From Xanthobacteraceae bacterium (lineage in GTDB: Bacteria > Pseudomonadota > Alphaproteobacteria > Rhizobiales > Xanthobacteraceae): a stretch of DNA of 8,168 nt. The stretch covers positions 1 to 8,168 of the forward strand of contig JASHQO010000014.1 of NCBI GenBank assembly GCA_030039105.1, read 5' to 3'. Positions within the stretch are counted from its first letter, which is position 1. Each line of letters starts with the position of its first letter. Positions 1 through 5,348 of the stretch are shown here, piece by piece. Under the pieces are notes generated by a model. That model was not told where the DNA came from. It made no database searches and saw nothing but the letters and a program-made list of their open reading frames with translations. Both the position numbers and the translations under genes were made by a program.

Positions 1-63
1 AACCGTTGGGTTCCGGCGAGTTTCCGCAACGGCCGAACCAATGAGGCTGCAGCCTATCGCTAA
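1..63 (+). CDS. Possible C-terminal end of an unidentified protein (partial)
   Basis: Frame 1 is open from the first base to a TAA at 61-63 and would encode a 20-residue tail ending NEAAAYR. The GC-rich composition and the position of the stop, immediately before a piece of a dispersed repeat (64-91), fit the end of a real gene that begins outside the window. The stretch is too short to assign to a family, and frame 2 is also open to 70, so the reading frame is not certain. Confidence 0.3.
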   Translation, partial: NRWVPASFRNGRTNEAAAYR

Positions 64-91
64 AGCATGATCCCGAAAAACGCCCACCGGA
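64..91. repeat. Fragment of a dispersed Rhizobiales-type intergenic repeat
   Basis: AGCATGATCCCGAAAAA followed by a CACCGG-type segment closely resembles the start of the full repeat at 2397-2527 (AGCATGATCCTGAAAAA). Only the first arm is recognisable here. The sequence that follows (92-172) has no gene that I can support. It contains a small hairpin, TCAGCC (109-114) with GGCTGA (122-127), and an A5 run at 155-159 that reads as T5 on the minus strand. Confidence 0.45.
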
Positions 92-172
92 CAAAATCGA
101 AACAGCCGTCAGCCGGGTGCTGGCTGAGCCTTCGGCAAGCTTGGCTCCGGTGTGAAAAATGCTCGAATTTAG

Positions 173-225
173 TGGCGCGCCCGAAGGGATTCGGACCCCT
201 GACCTCTGCCTTCGGAGGGCAGCGC
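173..225 (-). pseudogene. tRNA-Arg(CCG) 3' fragment (displaced attachment-site copy)
   Basis: On the minus strand this stretch reads as nucleotides 25-77 of the tRNA-Arg at 966-1042: the anticodon arm with CTCCGAA loop, variable loop, T arm, acceptor 3' strand and encoded CCA. The 5' acceptor strand and D arm are missing, so it cannot fold into a tRNA. The single change, at 194, alters the T-loop (TTCGAAT becomes TCCGAAT on the minus strand), which fits relaxed selection. It is the distal attachment copy (attL or attR, depending on convention) of the island. Confidence 0.85.
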
Positions 226-323
226 GAACTAATGTTTTCAATCACTTACAGAGCTATTTAGTGTAATAAAGAATAAAGGCAGTGATTAGTGACAGAATTC
301 GATAGCCGCAAACCCGCAACAGT

Positions 324-752
324 TTAGTCGGACGAGAGGGAAGGCGCGGCGTCGAGAACTTCGATACGCATGCACCGAAAGGATGTTGCCAACCCAAATC
401 CTCGGGTCATAGAGACTACGCGCCAAGGTGGCAGTTTTTCGCCTGCCGTGAAGAACCCACGCTCTTCGGTGGTGACGGTGAAATCCAGAATCTGATTGCA
501 GTGATTGAAGCCATCAACTGTGATTTGCTCTACCTCATGGAAGCGAAGTGTCGTCACGACATCAGCCGCACGCGGAAGAAGAATCTTCATTGTTACTACG
601 GGCATGACATTGCTGTCGTCCCAATCGCCGGGCTTAATCCGACCGCGCCAACAGTGCACATCGAGCACTTCCGCATCATGGAATGATGGCCACTCGCCGA
701 AATGTCTAACGAGCAGCGACGCGTTTTCGACAATCGTTTCGGTGGAAGCCAT
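324..752 (-). CDS. Imm50-like immunity protein (orphan)
   Basis: A 142-residue soluble protein without signal peptide or membrane segment. Two blocks point to the Imm50 immunity family: FGEWPSFHDAEV at residues 18-29, and TTLRFHEVEQITVDGFNH at about 67-84. Known family: Imm50 proteins are predicted antidotes encoded beside polymorphic or contact-dependent toxins, and they protect the cell by binding the cognate toxin. No toxin gene lies within the window. Because the gene sits alone inside the tRNA-bounded island, it is probably an orphan that guards against toxins delivered by neighbours, or a remnant of a toxin-immunity pair. The only reasonable start is ATG at 752-750. The Shine-Dalgarno is weak (GTGGG upstream). 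Base composition is clearly less GC-rich than that of the flanking genes, which supports acquisition by transfer. The family call is from memory of the motif pattern. Reassignment to a similar uncharacterised family is possible. Confidence 0.68.
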   Translation of the reverse strand: MASTETIVENASLLVRHFGEWPSFHDAEVLDVHCWRGRIKPGDWDDSNVMPVVTMKILLPRAADVVTTLRFHEVEQITVDGFNHCNQILDFTVTTEERGFFTAGEKLPPWRVVSMTRGFGLATSFRCMRIEVLDAAPSLSSD

Positions 753-965
753 GACAACCCACTTTAAGCGACATCCAATGGATGGTCCCGACGGGTGGGC
801 GGTTTTTGTTTCCGCTTCCTTTTGTTCTACATTGCCAGATTGCTACCGTTCAAGAGCATATTTAGTGGCAGCCCAAGGCGTCAGAAAATTATTGATTTTG
901 TTGTGAGCGACCTGAGAGATAGGTGACAGATCGTACCGGACACATGGGTAACACTTTTCGCGATT
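753..965. other. Non-coding right part of the mini-island
   Basis: These 213 bp lie between the immunity gene and the tRNA. They hold the upstream region of the immunity gene, a copy of TATTTAGTG at 859-867 that matches one at 255-263, and two related 20-bp motifs at 908-927 and 933-952. The 51-codon frame on the plus strand (751-906) overlaps the immunity-gene start codon on the other strand and resembles nothing I recognise, so I do not annotate it as a gene. Confidence 0.5.
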
Positions 966-1042
<77 letters not shown>

Positions 1043-1051
1043 GTCTGCGGT

Positions 1052-1080
1052 TAGATAGCGGAAGCTCGGCGATGCGGCAA
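1052..1080 (-). promoter_or_regulatory. Candidate sigma-70-type promoter for tRNA-Arg
   Basis: On the minus strand, TTGCCG (1080-1075) and TATCTA (1057-1052) are separated by 17 bp. The -10 element ends about 9 bp before the tRNA 5' end, so the transcript would have almost no leader, as usual for single tRNA genes. The -35 matches the consensus well but the -10 only partly. This is an inference from spacing and position. Confidence 0.35.
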
Positions 1081-1164
1081 CGGCTTGCCGCTTGCCGTGG
1101 CGAATTCTAATCTCCCTCTGAATTTGCGGTCATCCTGAGGTGACGGCGACTAAGGAGAGATGCG

Positions 1165-2391
1165 ATGAGCCAGGTTGCCGAGAAAACGCAGAAGAGCCCG
1201 CCGAAAAGCGCGCAGATCAAGGACGCCGCGTTCAAATGGGACGATCCGCTCGACCTCGAAAGCGAGCTGACCGAGGAAGAGCGCATGGTGCGCGACACCG
1301 CGCGCGACTATGCCCAGGAAAAGCTGTTCCCCCGCGTCATCGCCGCCAATCGCGACGGCAAGACCGACCCGGCGATCTTCCGCGAGATGGGCGAGCTTGG
1401 ACTATTGGGCTCGACCGTCCCCGAAGAATACGGCGGCGCCGGCCTTGGCTACGTCTGCTACGGCTTGATCGCGCGCGAGCTGGAGCGCGTCGATTCCGGC
1501 TTTCGCTCGGCGATGTCGGTGCAGTCCTCGCTCGCCATGCAGGCGATCTATGCCTACGGCAGCGAAGCGCAGCGCCACAAATATCTGCCGAAGATGGCGA
1601 CCGGCGAGCTGCTCGGGTGCTTCGGCCTGACCGAGCCCGACCACGGCTCCGATCCGGGCTCGATGGTGACGCGCGCCGAAAAAGTGCCGGGCGGCTTCAG
1701 CCTCAGCGGCGCCAAAACCTGGATCACCAACGCGCCGGTCGCCGACGTCGCGGTGATCTGGGCCAAGCTCGAAAACCGCATCCGCGGCTTTCTGGTCGAG
1801 CGCGGCACCAAGGGATTCTCCACGCCCAAGATCGAAGGCAAGCTGTCGCTGCGCGCCTCGATCACCGGCGAGATCGTGCTCGAAGGCGCGCTGGTTCCGG
1901 AGGACAATCTATTGCCCAACGTGTCCGGGCTCGCCGGCCCGTTCGGCTGCCTCAACGTGGCGCGCGCCGGCATCGCCTGGGGCGCCATGGGCGCCGCCGA
2001 GTTCTGCTGGCACCGGGCCCGCGACTATGCGCTCAACCGCAAGCAGTTCGGACGGCCGCTCGCCGCCAACCAGTTGGTGCAGAAGAAGCTCGCCGACATG
2101 CAGACCGAGATCACGCTCGGCCTGCATGCGGCGCTGCGCCTGTCGCGGCTGATCGACCAGGGCAAGGCGTCGCCGCCGGCGATCTCGCTGCTCAAGCGCA
2201 ACAATTGCGGCAAGGCGCTGGAGATCGCGCGCGTGGCGCGCGACATGCACGGCGGCAACGGCATCGCCGAGGAATTCCACGTCATGCGGGTGCTGTGCAA
2301 TCTCGAAACGGTCAACACCTACGAAGGCACGCACGACATCCACGCGCTGATCCTCGGCCGCGCGCAGACCGGCATCCAGGCGTTTTTCTGA
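1165..2391 (+). CDS. gcdH: Glutaryl-CoA dehydrogenase (acyl-CoA dehydrogenase family)
   Basis: A cytoplasmic flavoenzyme of 408 residues, the usual length. Known role: it oxidises and decarboxylates glutaryl-CoA to crotonyl-CoA in lysine, tryptophan and aromatic breakdown, passing electrons from FAD to ETF. Visible signatures: ELERVDSGFRSAMS (105-118), with Arg114 at the place of the substrate-carboxylate-binding arginine and Glu107 and Ser115 beside it as in decarboxylating enzymes; the flavin region CFGLTEPDHGSDPGS (152-166) and KTWITNAP (184-191); the dimer/FAD segment RKQFGRPLAANQLVQKKLADM; and NTYEGTHDIHALILGRA (384-400), in which Glu387 is the catalytic base. The last block is diagnostic for this subfamily within the acyl-CoA dehydrogenases. 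ATG 1165 is preceded by AAGGAGA (1152-1158) with 6 bp spacing, which fixes the start. One oddity is CLNVARAGIAWG (262-273), where the motif is normally CLNNARYGIAWG or similar. The gene converges on the oxidoreductase at 2524-3591. Confidence 0.95.
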   Translation: MSQVAEKTQKSPPKSAQIKDAAFKWDDPLDLESELTEEERMVRDTARDYAQEKLFPRVIAANRDGKTDPAIFREMGELGLLGSTVPEEYGGAGLGYVCYGLIARELERVDSGFRSAMSVQSSLAMQAIYAYGSEAQRHKYLPKMATGELLGCFGLTEPDHGSDPGSMVTRAEKVPGGFSLSGAKTWITNAPVADVAVIWAKLENRIRGFLVERGTKGFSTPKIEGKLSLRASITGEIVLEGALVPEDNLLPNVSGLAGPFGCLNVARAGIAWGAMGAAEFCWHRARDYALNRKQFGRPLAANQLVQKKLADMQTEITLGLHAALRLSRLIDQGKASPPAISLLKRNNCGKALEIARVARDMHGGNGIAEEFHVMRVLCNLETVNTYEGTHDIHALILGRAQTGIQAFF

Positions 2392-2396
2392 AAGCG

Positions 2397-2527
2397 CTAG
2401 AGCATGATCCTGAAAAAGCCGGCCATCGGACTTGATCCGAGGGTGGCAACCGGTTTTCGGAAAAGATCACGCGCAAGCAAAAGGCTGGAGCGGGATGACG
2501 ATTCGGCCAAAACTCATCCCGCTCTAG
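2397..2527. repeat. Dispersed palindromic intergenic repeat between convergent genes
   Basis: The unit is bounded by CTAGAGC (2397-2403) and its exact inverse GCTCTAG (2521-2527). Inside are AGCATGATCCTGAAAAA near the left and CCGGTTTTCGGAAAAGATCA in the middle, which pair imperfectly with each other, a small stem TCGGA/TCCGA around 2427-2440, and a strong hairpin at the right end. A fragment of the same unit lies at 64-91. I recognise the AGCATGATCC..GAAAA..CCGGTTTTC pattern as common between genes in Bradyrhizobium-like genomes (recollection). It fills the gap between the gcdH stop and the oxidoreductase stop almost entirely. Confidence 0.7.
2485..2527. terminator. Strong hairpin, possible bidirectional terminator
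   Basis: The arms CTGGAGCGGGATGA (2485-2498) and TCATCCCGCTCTAG (2514-2527) pair over 14 positions with one G-T pair, around a 15-base loop. It lies between two converging genes and includes the TAG stop of the minus-strand oxidoreductase (2526-2524). No T-run follows on either strand, so classic intrinsic termination is uncertain. It may instead act as an RNA 3'-end stabiliser or be simply part of the dispersed repeat. Confidence 0.45.
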
Positions 2528-3591
2528 CCGGCGGCACGCAGCACGATCTTGCCGCGCTTGCGAGCGCGGGTGCCGCCCAGCATCTCGTGGGCGGCGCGCG
2601 CCTCGGTCAGCGGCAGCACGCTGCCGACCGGGATCGCCAGCTCCCGGTTGGCGCGCATCTCGGCGAGCCGCGCCAGTTGCGTCGTGTTGACGTCGACGAT
2701 GAAGTAATCCGCGCGCACGCGCCAGCGTTGCACGAGCTGCGGACTCGGCCGCGACACCGACGACACGATGATGCCGCCGGGTTTGAGCAAGCCGAACAAT
2801 TGGCTCTGCAGCTCGCCGCCGACCGTGTCGATCGCCGCGTCGGCGCGACACGCAAAATCGCTCCAGTTGCCGGCCTCAGTGTTGAGCACTTCGTCGGCGC
2901 CGAGGCTGCGCACATAGTCGGCATCGCCGTTGCGCACGGTGGCGATGACATGCAGCTTTCTGGCATGCGCCAGTTGCACCGCGTAGGCCCCGACATTGCC
3001 GGCGCCGCCATGGACGACGACGGTCTGGCCCTCGCGTCCCGCGGCATGATCGAACAGCATTTGCCAGGCCATGACGCCGACCACCGGCAGCGCCGCTGCC
3101 TCGACGTGGGACAGCGCCGCGGGTTTCCGTGCGATCATCCGCGCCGAGACCACGGCGTATTCGGCATAGCCGTCGACGAACAGCGGATTGGTCGAGCCGA
3201 ACACTTCGTCGCCGGGAGCGAAGCCTGTGGTGTTGACGCCGATCTTCTCGACGACGCCGGAAATCTCGGCGCCGAGCGTCAGCGGCGGCATCACGGCCAA
3301 GCCGCTCTTGCCGCTCCGTACCAAAGCGTCCCACGGGCCGACGCCCGCAGCGCAGACTCGCACCAGAACTTCGAGCTCGTGCGGCTCGGGCAAGGCGATG
3401 CTGCCGACGGTAATGATTTCCGGCGGGCCGAGCCGGTTGATCCGCGCCGCCGCCATGGTCTGCGGCAGCGCCTGCAAGCCGCTCGGCGCGGCGGCGATCG
3501 ATGACGGGACCAGGCGGCGGACCGTCGCCGGCTTCGTCGACGACGGCGCAGCATCCGCGCTCGGTCCAACGAACAACTGACTGACGGCCAT
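2524..3591 (-). CDS. NADP-dependent MDR-family oxidoreductase (quinone oxidoreductase-like)
   Basis: A 355-residue medium-chain dehydrogenase/reductase of the zinc-independent quinone oxidoreductase branch. Known activity of the branch: NADPH-dependent reduction of quinones or alpha,beta-unsaturated carbonyls in the cytoplasm. The substrate cannot be told here. The GroES-like N-terminal domain begins at about residue 46 (MAAARINRLGPPEII) and includes PLTLGAEISGVVEKIG (103-118) and GDEVFG (127-132). The Rossmann domain carries the nucleotide-binding VVVHGGAGNVGAYAVQLA (191-208) and SLGADEVLN (229-237). The C-terminal ARAAHEMLGG..RGKIVL is typical. No structural-zinc cysteine cluster is present. 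The first 45 residues are a low-complexity Ala/Pro/Ser-rich extension not usual in the family. ATG 3591 has GGGAG 7 bp upstream on the minus strand, whereas the internal ATG at 3456 has no good ribosome site, so the long form is preferred. Its TAG stop lies inside the repeat hairpin. Confidence 0.85.
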   Translation of the reverse strand: MAVSQLFVGPSADAAPSSTKPATVRRLVPSSIAAAPSGLQALPQTMAAARINRLGPPEIITVGSIALPEPHELEVLVRVCAAGVGPWDALVRSGKSGLAVMPPLTLGAEISGVVEKIGVNTTGFAPGDEVFGSTNPLFVDGYAEYAVVSARMIARKPAALSHVEAAALPVVGVMAWQMLFDHAAGREGQTVVVHGGAGNVGAYAVQLAHARKLHVIATVRNGDADYVRSLGADEVLNTEAGNWSDFACRADAAIDTVGGELQSQLFGLLKPGGIIVSSVSRPSPQLVQRWRVRADYFIVDVNTTQLARLAEMRANRELAIPVGSVLPLTEARAAHEMLGGTRARKRGKIVLRAAG

Positions 3592-3682
3592 GGATGGTCT
3601 CCCGCGATCTAGCGGTTTGGCTCCCCGGTAGCTAAATCAACCAGCGAATCACCCAGGCGCCATCACGACCACCGAATCAACG

Positions 3683-3710
3683 TTGAAGCCAGCAGATTAT
3701 TCCGTATCCT
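3683..3710 (+). promoter_or_regulatory. Candidate promoter for the yccF-like gene
   Basis: TTGAAG (3683-3688) and TATCCT (3705-3710) are 16 bp apart, each four of six to the sigma-70 consensus. Transcription would start near 3717, about 14 bp before the ATG at 3731. If this is right, the upstream in-frame TTG at 3683 is part of the -35 element and cannot be a start codon. The divergent gap (3592-3730) shows no comparably good promoter for the minus-strand oxidoreductase. Confidence 0.35.
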
Positions 3711-3730
3711 CTGACGCACGGCGGAACCTC

Positions 3731-4171
3731 ATGTCCCCTTTGTCTTTTTTGCTCAACCTGCTGTGGATTATATGCGGCGGCCTTTACATGGCCGTTGGTT
3801 GGATCGTCGCCGCGATCGTCATGGCGATCACCGTCATCGGCCTGCCGTGGGCGCGGGCGGCTTTCAACATCGCGTCATATACGCTGCTGCCATTCGGCCG
3901 AAAGGCGGTGTCGCGCGCGGAGCATCTCGGCACCCATGACATCGGCACCGGTCCGTTCGGCTTGCTCGGCAACATCATCTGGCTGGTGCTGGCCGGCTGG
4001 TGGCTGGCGCTCGGCCATCTGATCACAGCGGTTCTGCTCGCGATCACGATCATCGGCATTCCATTCGCCTGGGCGCATCTCAAGCTCGCGGGCCTCGCGC
4101 TGTGGCCGATCGGCAAGATGATCGTCGATGCCGACGATGCGCCGCTGCGCTATCCGCCGGGCGCGAGATAG
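3731..4171 (+). CDS. YccF domain-containing inner-membrane protein
   Basis: A 146-residue hydrophobic protein close in length to E. coli YccF (148). It consists of two copies of the YccF domain, visible as an internal repeat: residues 7-60 (NLLWIICGG..GWIVAAIVMAITVIGLPW..LLPFGRKAV) and 78-131 (NIIWLVLAGWW..GHLITAVLLAITIIGIPF..LWPIGKMIV). Each copy provides hydrophobic segments long enough to span the membrane. The role of the family is not established. It is an integral inner-membrane protein of unknown function. I chose ATG 3731 over the in-frame TTG at 3683 because homology begins there, GGCGGA lies 5 bp upstream, and a likely promoter occupies the TTG. It is the first of four small plus-strand genes, and the next begins 37 bp after its stop. 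Confidence 0.9.
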   Translation: MSPLSFLLNLLWIICGGLYMAVGWIVAAIVMAITVIGLPWARAAFNIASYTLLPFGRKAVSRAEHLGTHDIGTGPFGLLGNIIWLVLAGWWLALGHLITAVLLAITIIGIPFAWAHLKLAGLALWPIGKMIVDADDAPLRYPPGAR

Positions 4172-4208
4172 AATCCGATCGGGCCAAAGTTTTCGACAGG
4201 AGCTCCCT

Positions 4209-4610
4209 ATGGCAACTCCGCATTATCACGCCGTGGTCTGGATCGATCACCGCGAGGCGCGCATATTCCACGTCAACCCGACCGATGTCGAACGGCTGGT
4301 GCTGCATCCCGATCGTCCGACCCGGCACATCCACCACAAGGCCGACGCGATCGGCAGCGGCCACGCCGCGGAGGATCACAAATTCCTCCAGGCCGTCACC
4401 CGGTCGATCGCCGACGCGCACGCTGTCCTGATCACTGGGCCGGCCAACGCCAAGACCGATCTGGTCAAGCACATCGGTGAGCACGATCCGCAATTGGCGA
4501 AAAGCATCGTCGGCGTGGAAACCGTCGATCATCCGAGCGACGGCGAGCTTGTCGCGCATGCGCGACGATATTTCAAGGCCGAGGATCGCATGCTGCCGCA
4601 GAGGAGCTAG
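4209..4610 (+). CDS. 'Translational machinery protein' family (eRF1-domain-like), 133 aa
   Basis: A histidine-rich soluble protein of 133 residues. The start HYHAVVWIDHREARIFHVN (5-23), the middle HHKADAIGSGHAAEDHKFLQAV (42-63), the segment VLITGPANAKTDLVKHI (73-89) and the end VGVETVDHPSDGELVAHARRYF (101-122) match a small family, widespread in Rhizobiales, that databases label 'translational machinery protein' and that resembles the eRF1/Pelota middle domain and bacterial eRF1-like (baeRF) proteins. I know of no proven function; a role at ribosomes or in stress is speculative. ATG 4209 has AGGAG (4198-4202) 6 bp upstream. The stop is 6 bp before the DUF2277 gene, so the two are surely co-transcribed. 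Confidence 0.8.
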   Translation: MATPHYHAVVWIDHREARIFHVNPTDVERLVLHPDRPTRHIHHKADAIGSGHAAEDHKFLQAVTRSIADAHAVLITGPANAKTDLVKHIGEHDPQLAKSIVGVETVDHPSDGELVAHARRYFKAEDRMLPQRS

Positions 4611-4616
4611 CGGGAG

Positions 4617-4883
4617 ATGTGCCGCAATATCCGCACCCTGTTCAATTTTGAGCCGCCGGCGACCGAGGAGGAAATCCGCGCCGCGGCGCTGCAGTTCGTG
4701 CGCAAGCTGAGCGGCTTCACTCATCCGGCGCGGGCCAACGAAGCGGCCTTTGCCCGCGCCGTCGACGAGGTGGCGGACGCGGCGCGCCGGCTGCTCGGCG
4801 CGCTCGAGACCGCGAGCCCGGCGAAGCACCGCGAGGTCGAAGCGATGAAGGCGCGCGCCCGGGCGAAGGAGCGGTTCGCGTAG
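4617..4883 (+). CDS. DUF2277 family protein
   Basis: An 88-residue cytoplasmic protein starting MCRNIRTLFNFEPPATEEEI, a highly characteristic opening of the DUF2277 family, followed by AALQFVRKLSGF (24-35) and an alpha-helical, Ala/Arg-rich C-terminus. The length is typical. The function is unknown. The cysteine at position 2 is a constant feature of the family as I recall it. It lies 6 bp after the preceding gene. GAGGAG (4601-4606) and GGGAG directly before the ATG are available as ribosome sites. The TAG stop (4881-4883) falls inside the left arm of a dispersed palindromic repeat. Confidence 0.92.
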   Translation: MCRNIRTLFNFEPPATEEEIRAAALQFVRKLSGFTHPARANEAAFARAVDEVADAARRLLGALETASPAKHREVEAMKARARAKERFA

Positions 4884-4960
4884 CCCGCATGAGCGAAGCG
4901 ACATGCCGGATAGACGCGCGGCACGCGCACCCCGGATATCGCCGGGCCCATCCGGGCTAC
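4880..4960. repeat. 81-bp palindromic intergenic repeat
   Basis: The outer arms GTAGCCCGCATG (4880-4891) and CATCCGGGCTAC (4949-4960) are inverted repeats with 11 of 12 pairs. Inside are two further small stems, GCATG/CATGC (4887-4891 with 4902-4906) and CCCGG/CCGGG (4931-4935 with 4942-4946). The GAGCGAAGCGACATG core is of a kind I recall as frequent in Bradyrhizobium-like genomes. It begins within the DUF2277 stop codon and ends 4 bp before the ribosome binding site of the next gene, so it could affect read-through, mRNA stability or translation of that gene. Confidence 0.7.
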
Positions 4961-4964
4961 GGTC

Positions 4965-4969
4965 GGAGG
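4965..4969 (+). promoter_or_regulatory. Ribosome binding site that fixes a TTG start
   Basis: GGAGG, a perfect core Shine-Dalgarno, stands 7 bp before TTG 4977. No ATG or GTG at a suitable distance gives a full-length TfoX domain, so the TTG is the start codon. Confidence 0.75.
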
Positions 4970-4976
4970 CTCCCGC

Positions 4977-5348
4977 TTGGATCCTGAATTCATCCGCGAA
5001 TTGTTCGCGCCATTCCGTGCGGTGACGATACGGCGCATGTTCCGCAGCGCCGGCATCTTTTGCGACGGAGTCATGTTCGGACTGGTGTCCGACGGCACGA
5101 TCTATCTCAAGGCCGACGACACCAGCATTCCAGATTTCGAGCGCGAAGGCAGCCGGCCATTCACCTATACGCGCGGCCAGCGCGGCCGCGTTGCCCTGCC
5201 CTATTGGCGCTTGCCGGAGCGGCTCTACGACGATCCCGACGAGCTTGCGGTGTGGGCATCGCGGGCGCTGGCAGTCGCCGAGCGTAAGAAATTCGCGCCG
5301 CGGGCGAGGCGCAAACGAAAGGCGCCGGCGCGGCGCAAGACATCGTAG
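4977..5348 (+). CDS. TfoX/Sxy N-terminal-domain protein
   Basis: A 123-residue protein made of a single TfoX N-terminal domain: LFAPFRAVTIRRMFRSAGIFCDG (9-31), MFGLVSDGTIYLKADD (33-48), FTYTRGQRGRVALPYWRLPERLYDDPDELAVWASRAL (62-98). The TfoX C-terminal domain is absent. In its place is a short Lys/Arg-rich tail (104-122) that could contact nucleic acid. Known family: TfoX/Sxy regulates competence in gammaproteobacteria. In alphaproteobacteria such stand-alone N-domain proteins are common and have no proven role, so a competence function should not be assumed. The start is TTG with a strong GGAGG upstream. The TAG stop adjoins an inverted repeat at 5348-5375. Confidence 0.88.
   Translation: MDPEFIRELFAPFRAVTIRRMFRSAGIFCDGVMFGLVSDGTIYLKADDTSIPDFEREGSRPFTYTRGQRGRVALPYWRLPERLYDDPDELAVWASRALAVAERKKFAPRARRKRKAPARRKTS

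Noticed and set aside
173..225. Second functional tRNA-Arg gene
   Set aside because: The 5' acceptor strand and D arm are missing, so it cannot fold as a tRNA.
751..906. 51-codon plus-strand frame starting opposite the Imm50-like start codon
   Set aside because: The start codon overlaps that of the immunity gene on the other strand, and no family is recognisable. It remains possible as a short gene, but the sequence alone does not support it.
1140..2435. Long Arg-rich open frame (431 codons) overlapping gcdH in another frame
   Set aside because: It is a shadow of the GC-rich gcdH codons. The protein is a low-complexity Arg/Ala/Gly string, while the gcdH frame has full homology and a strong ribosome site.
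2404..3504. Long plus-strand frame (366 codons) opposite the oxidoreductase
   Set aside because: It is antisense to a gene with clear MDR motifs, starts inside the dispersed repeat, and its translation resembles no family.
3683..3730. TTG start extending the YccF-like protein by 16 residues
   Set aside because: The extra residues have no YccF homology, and the TTG coincides with a likely -35 element with its -10 downstream.
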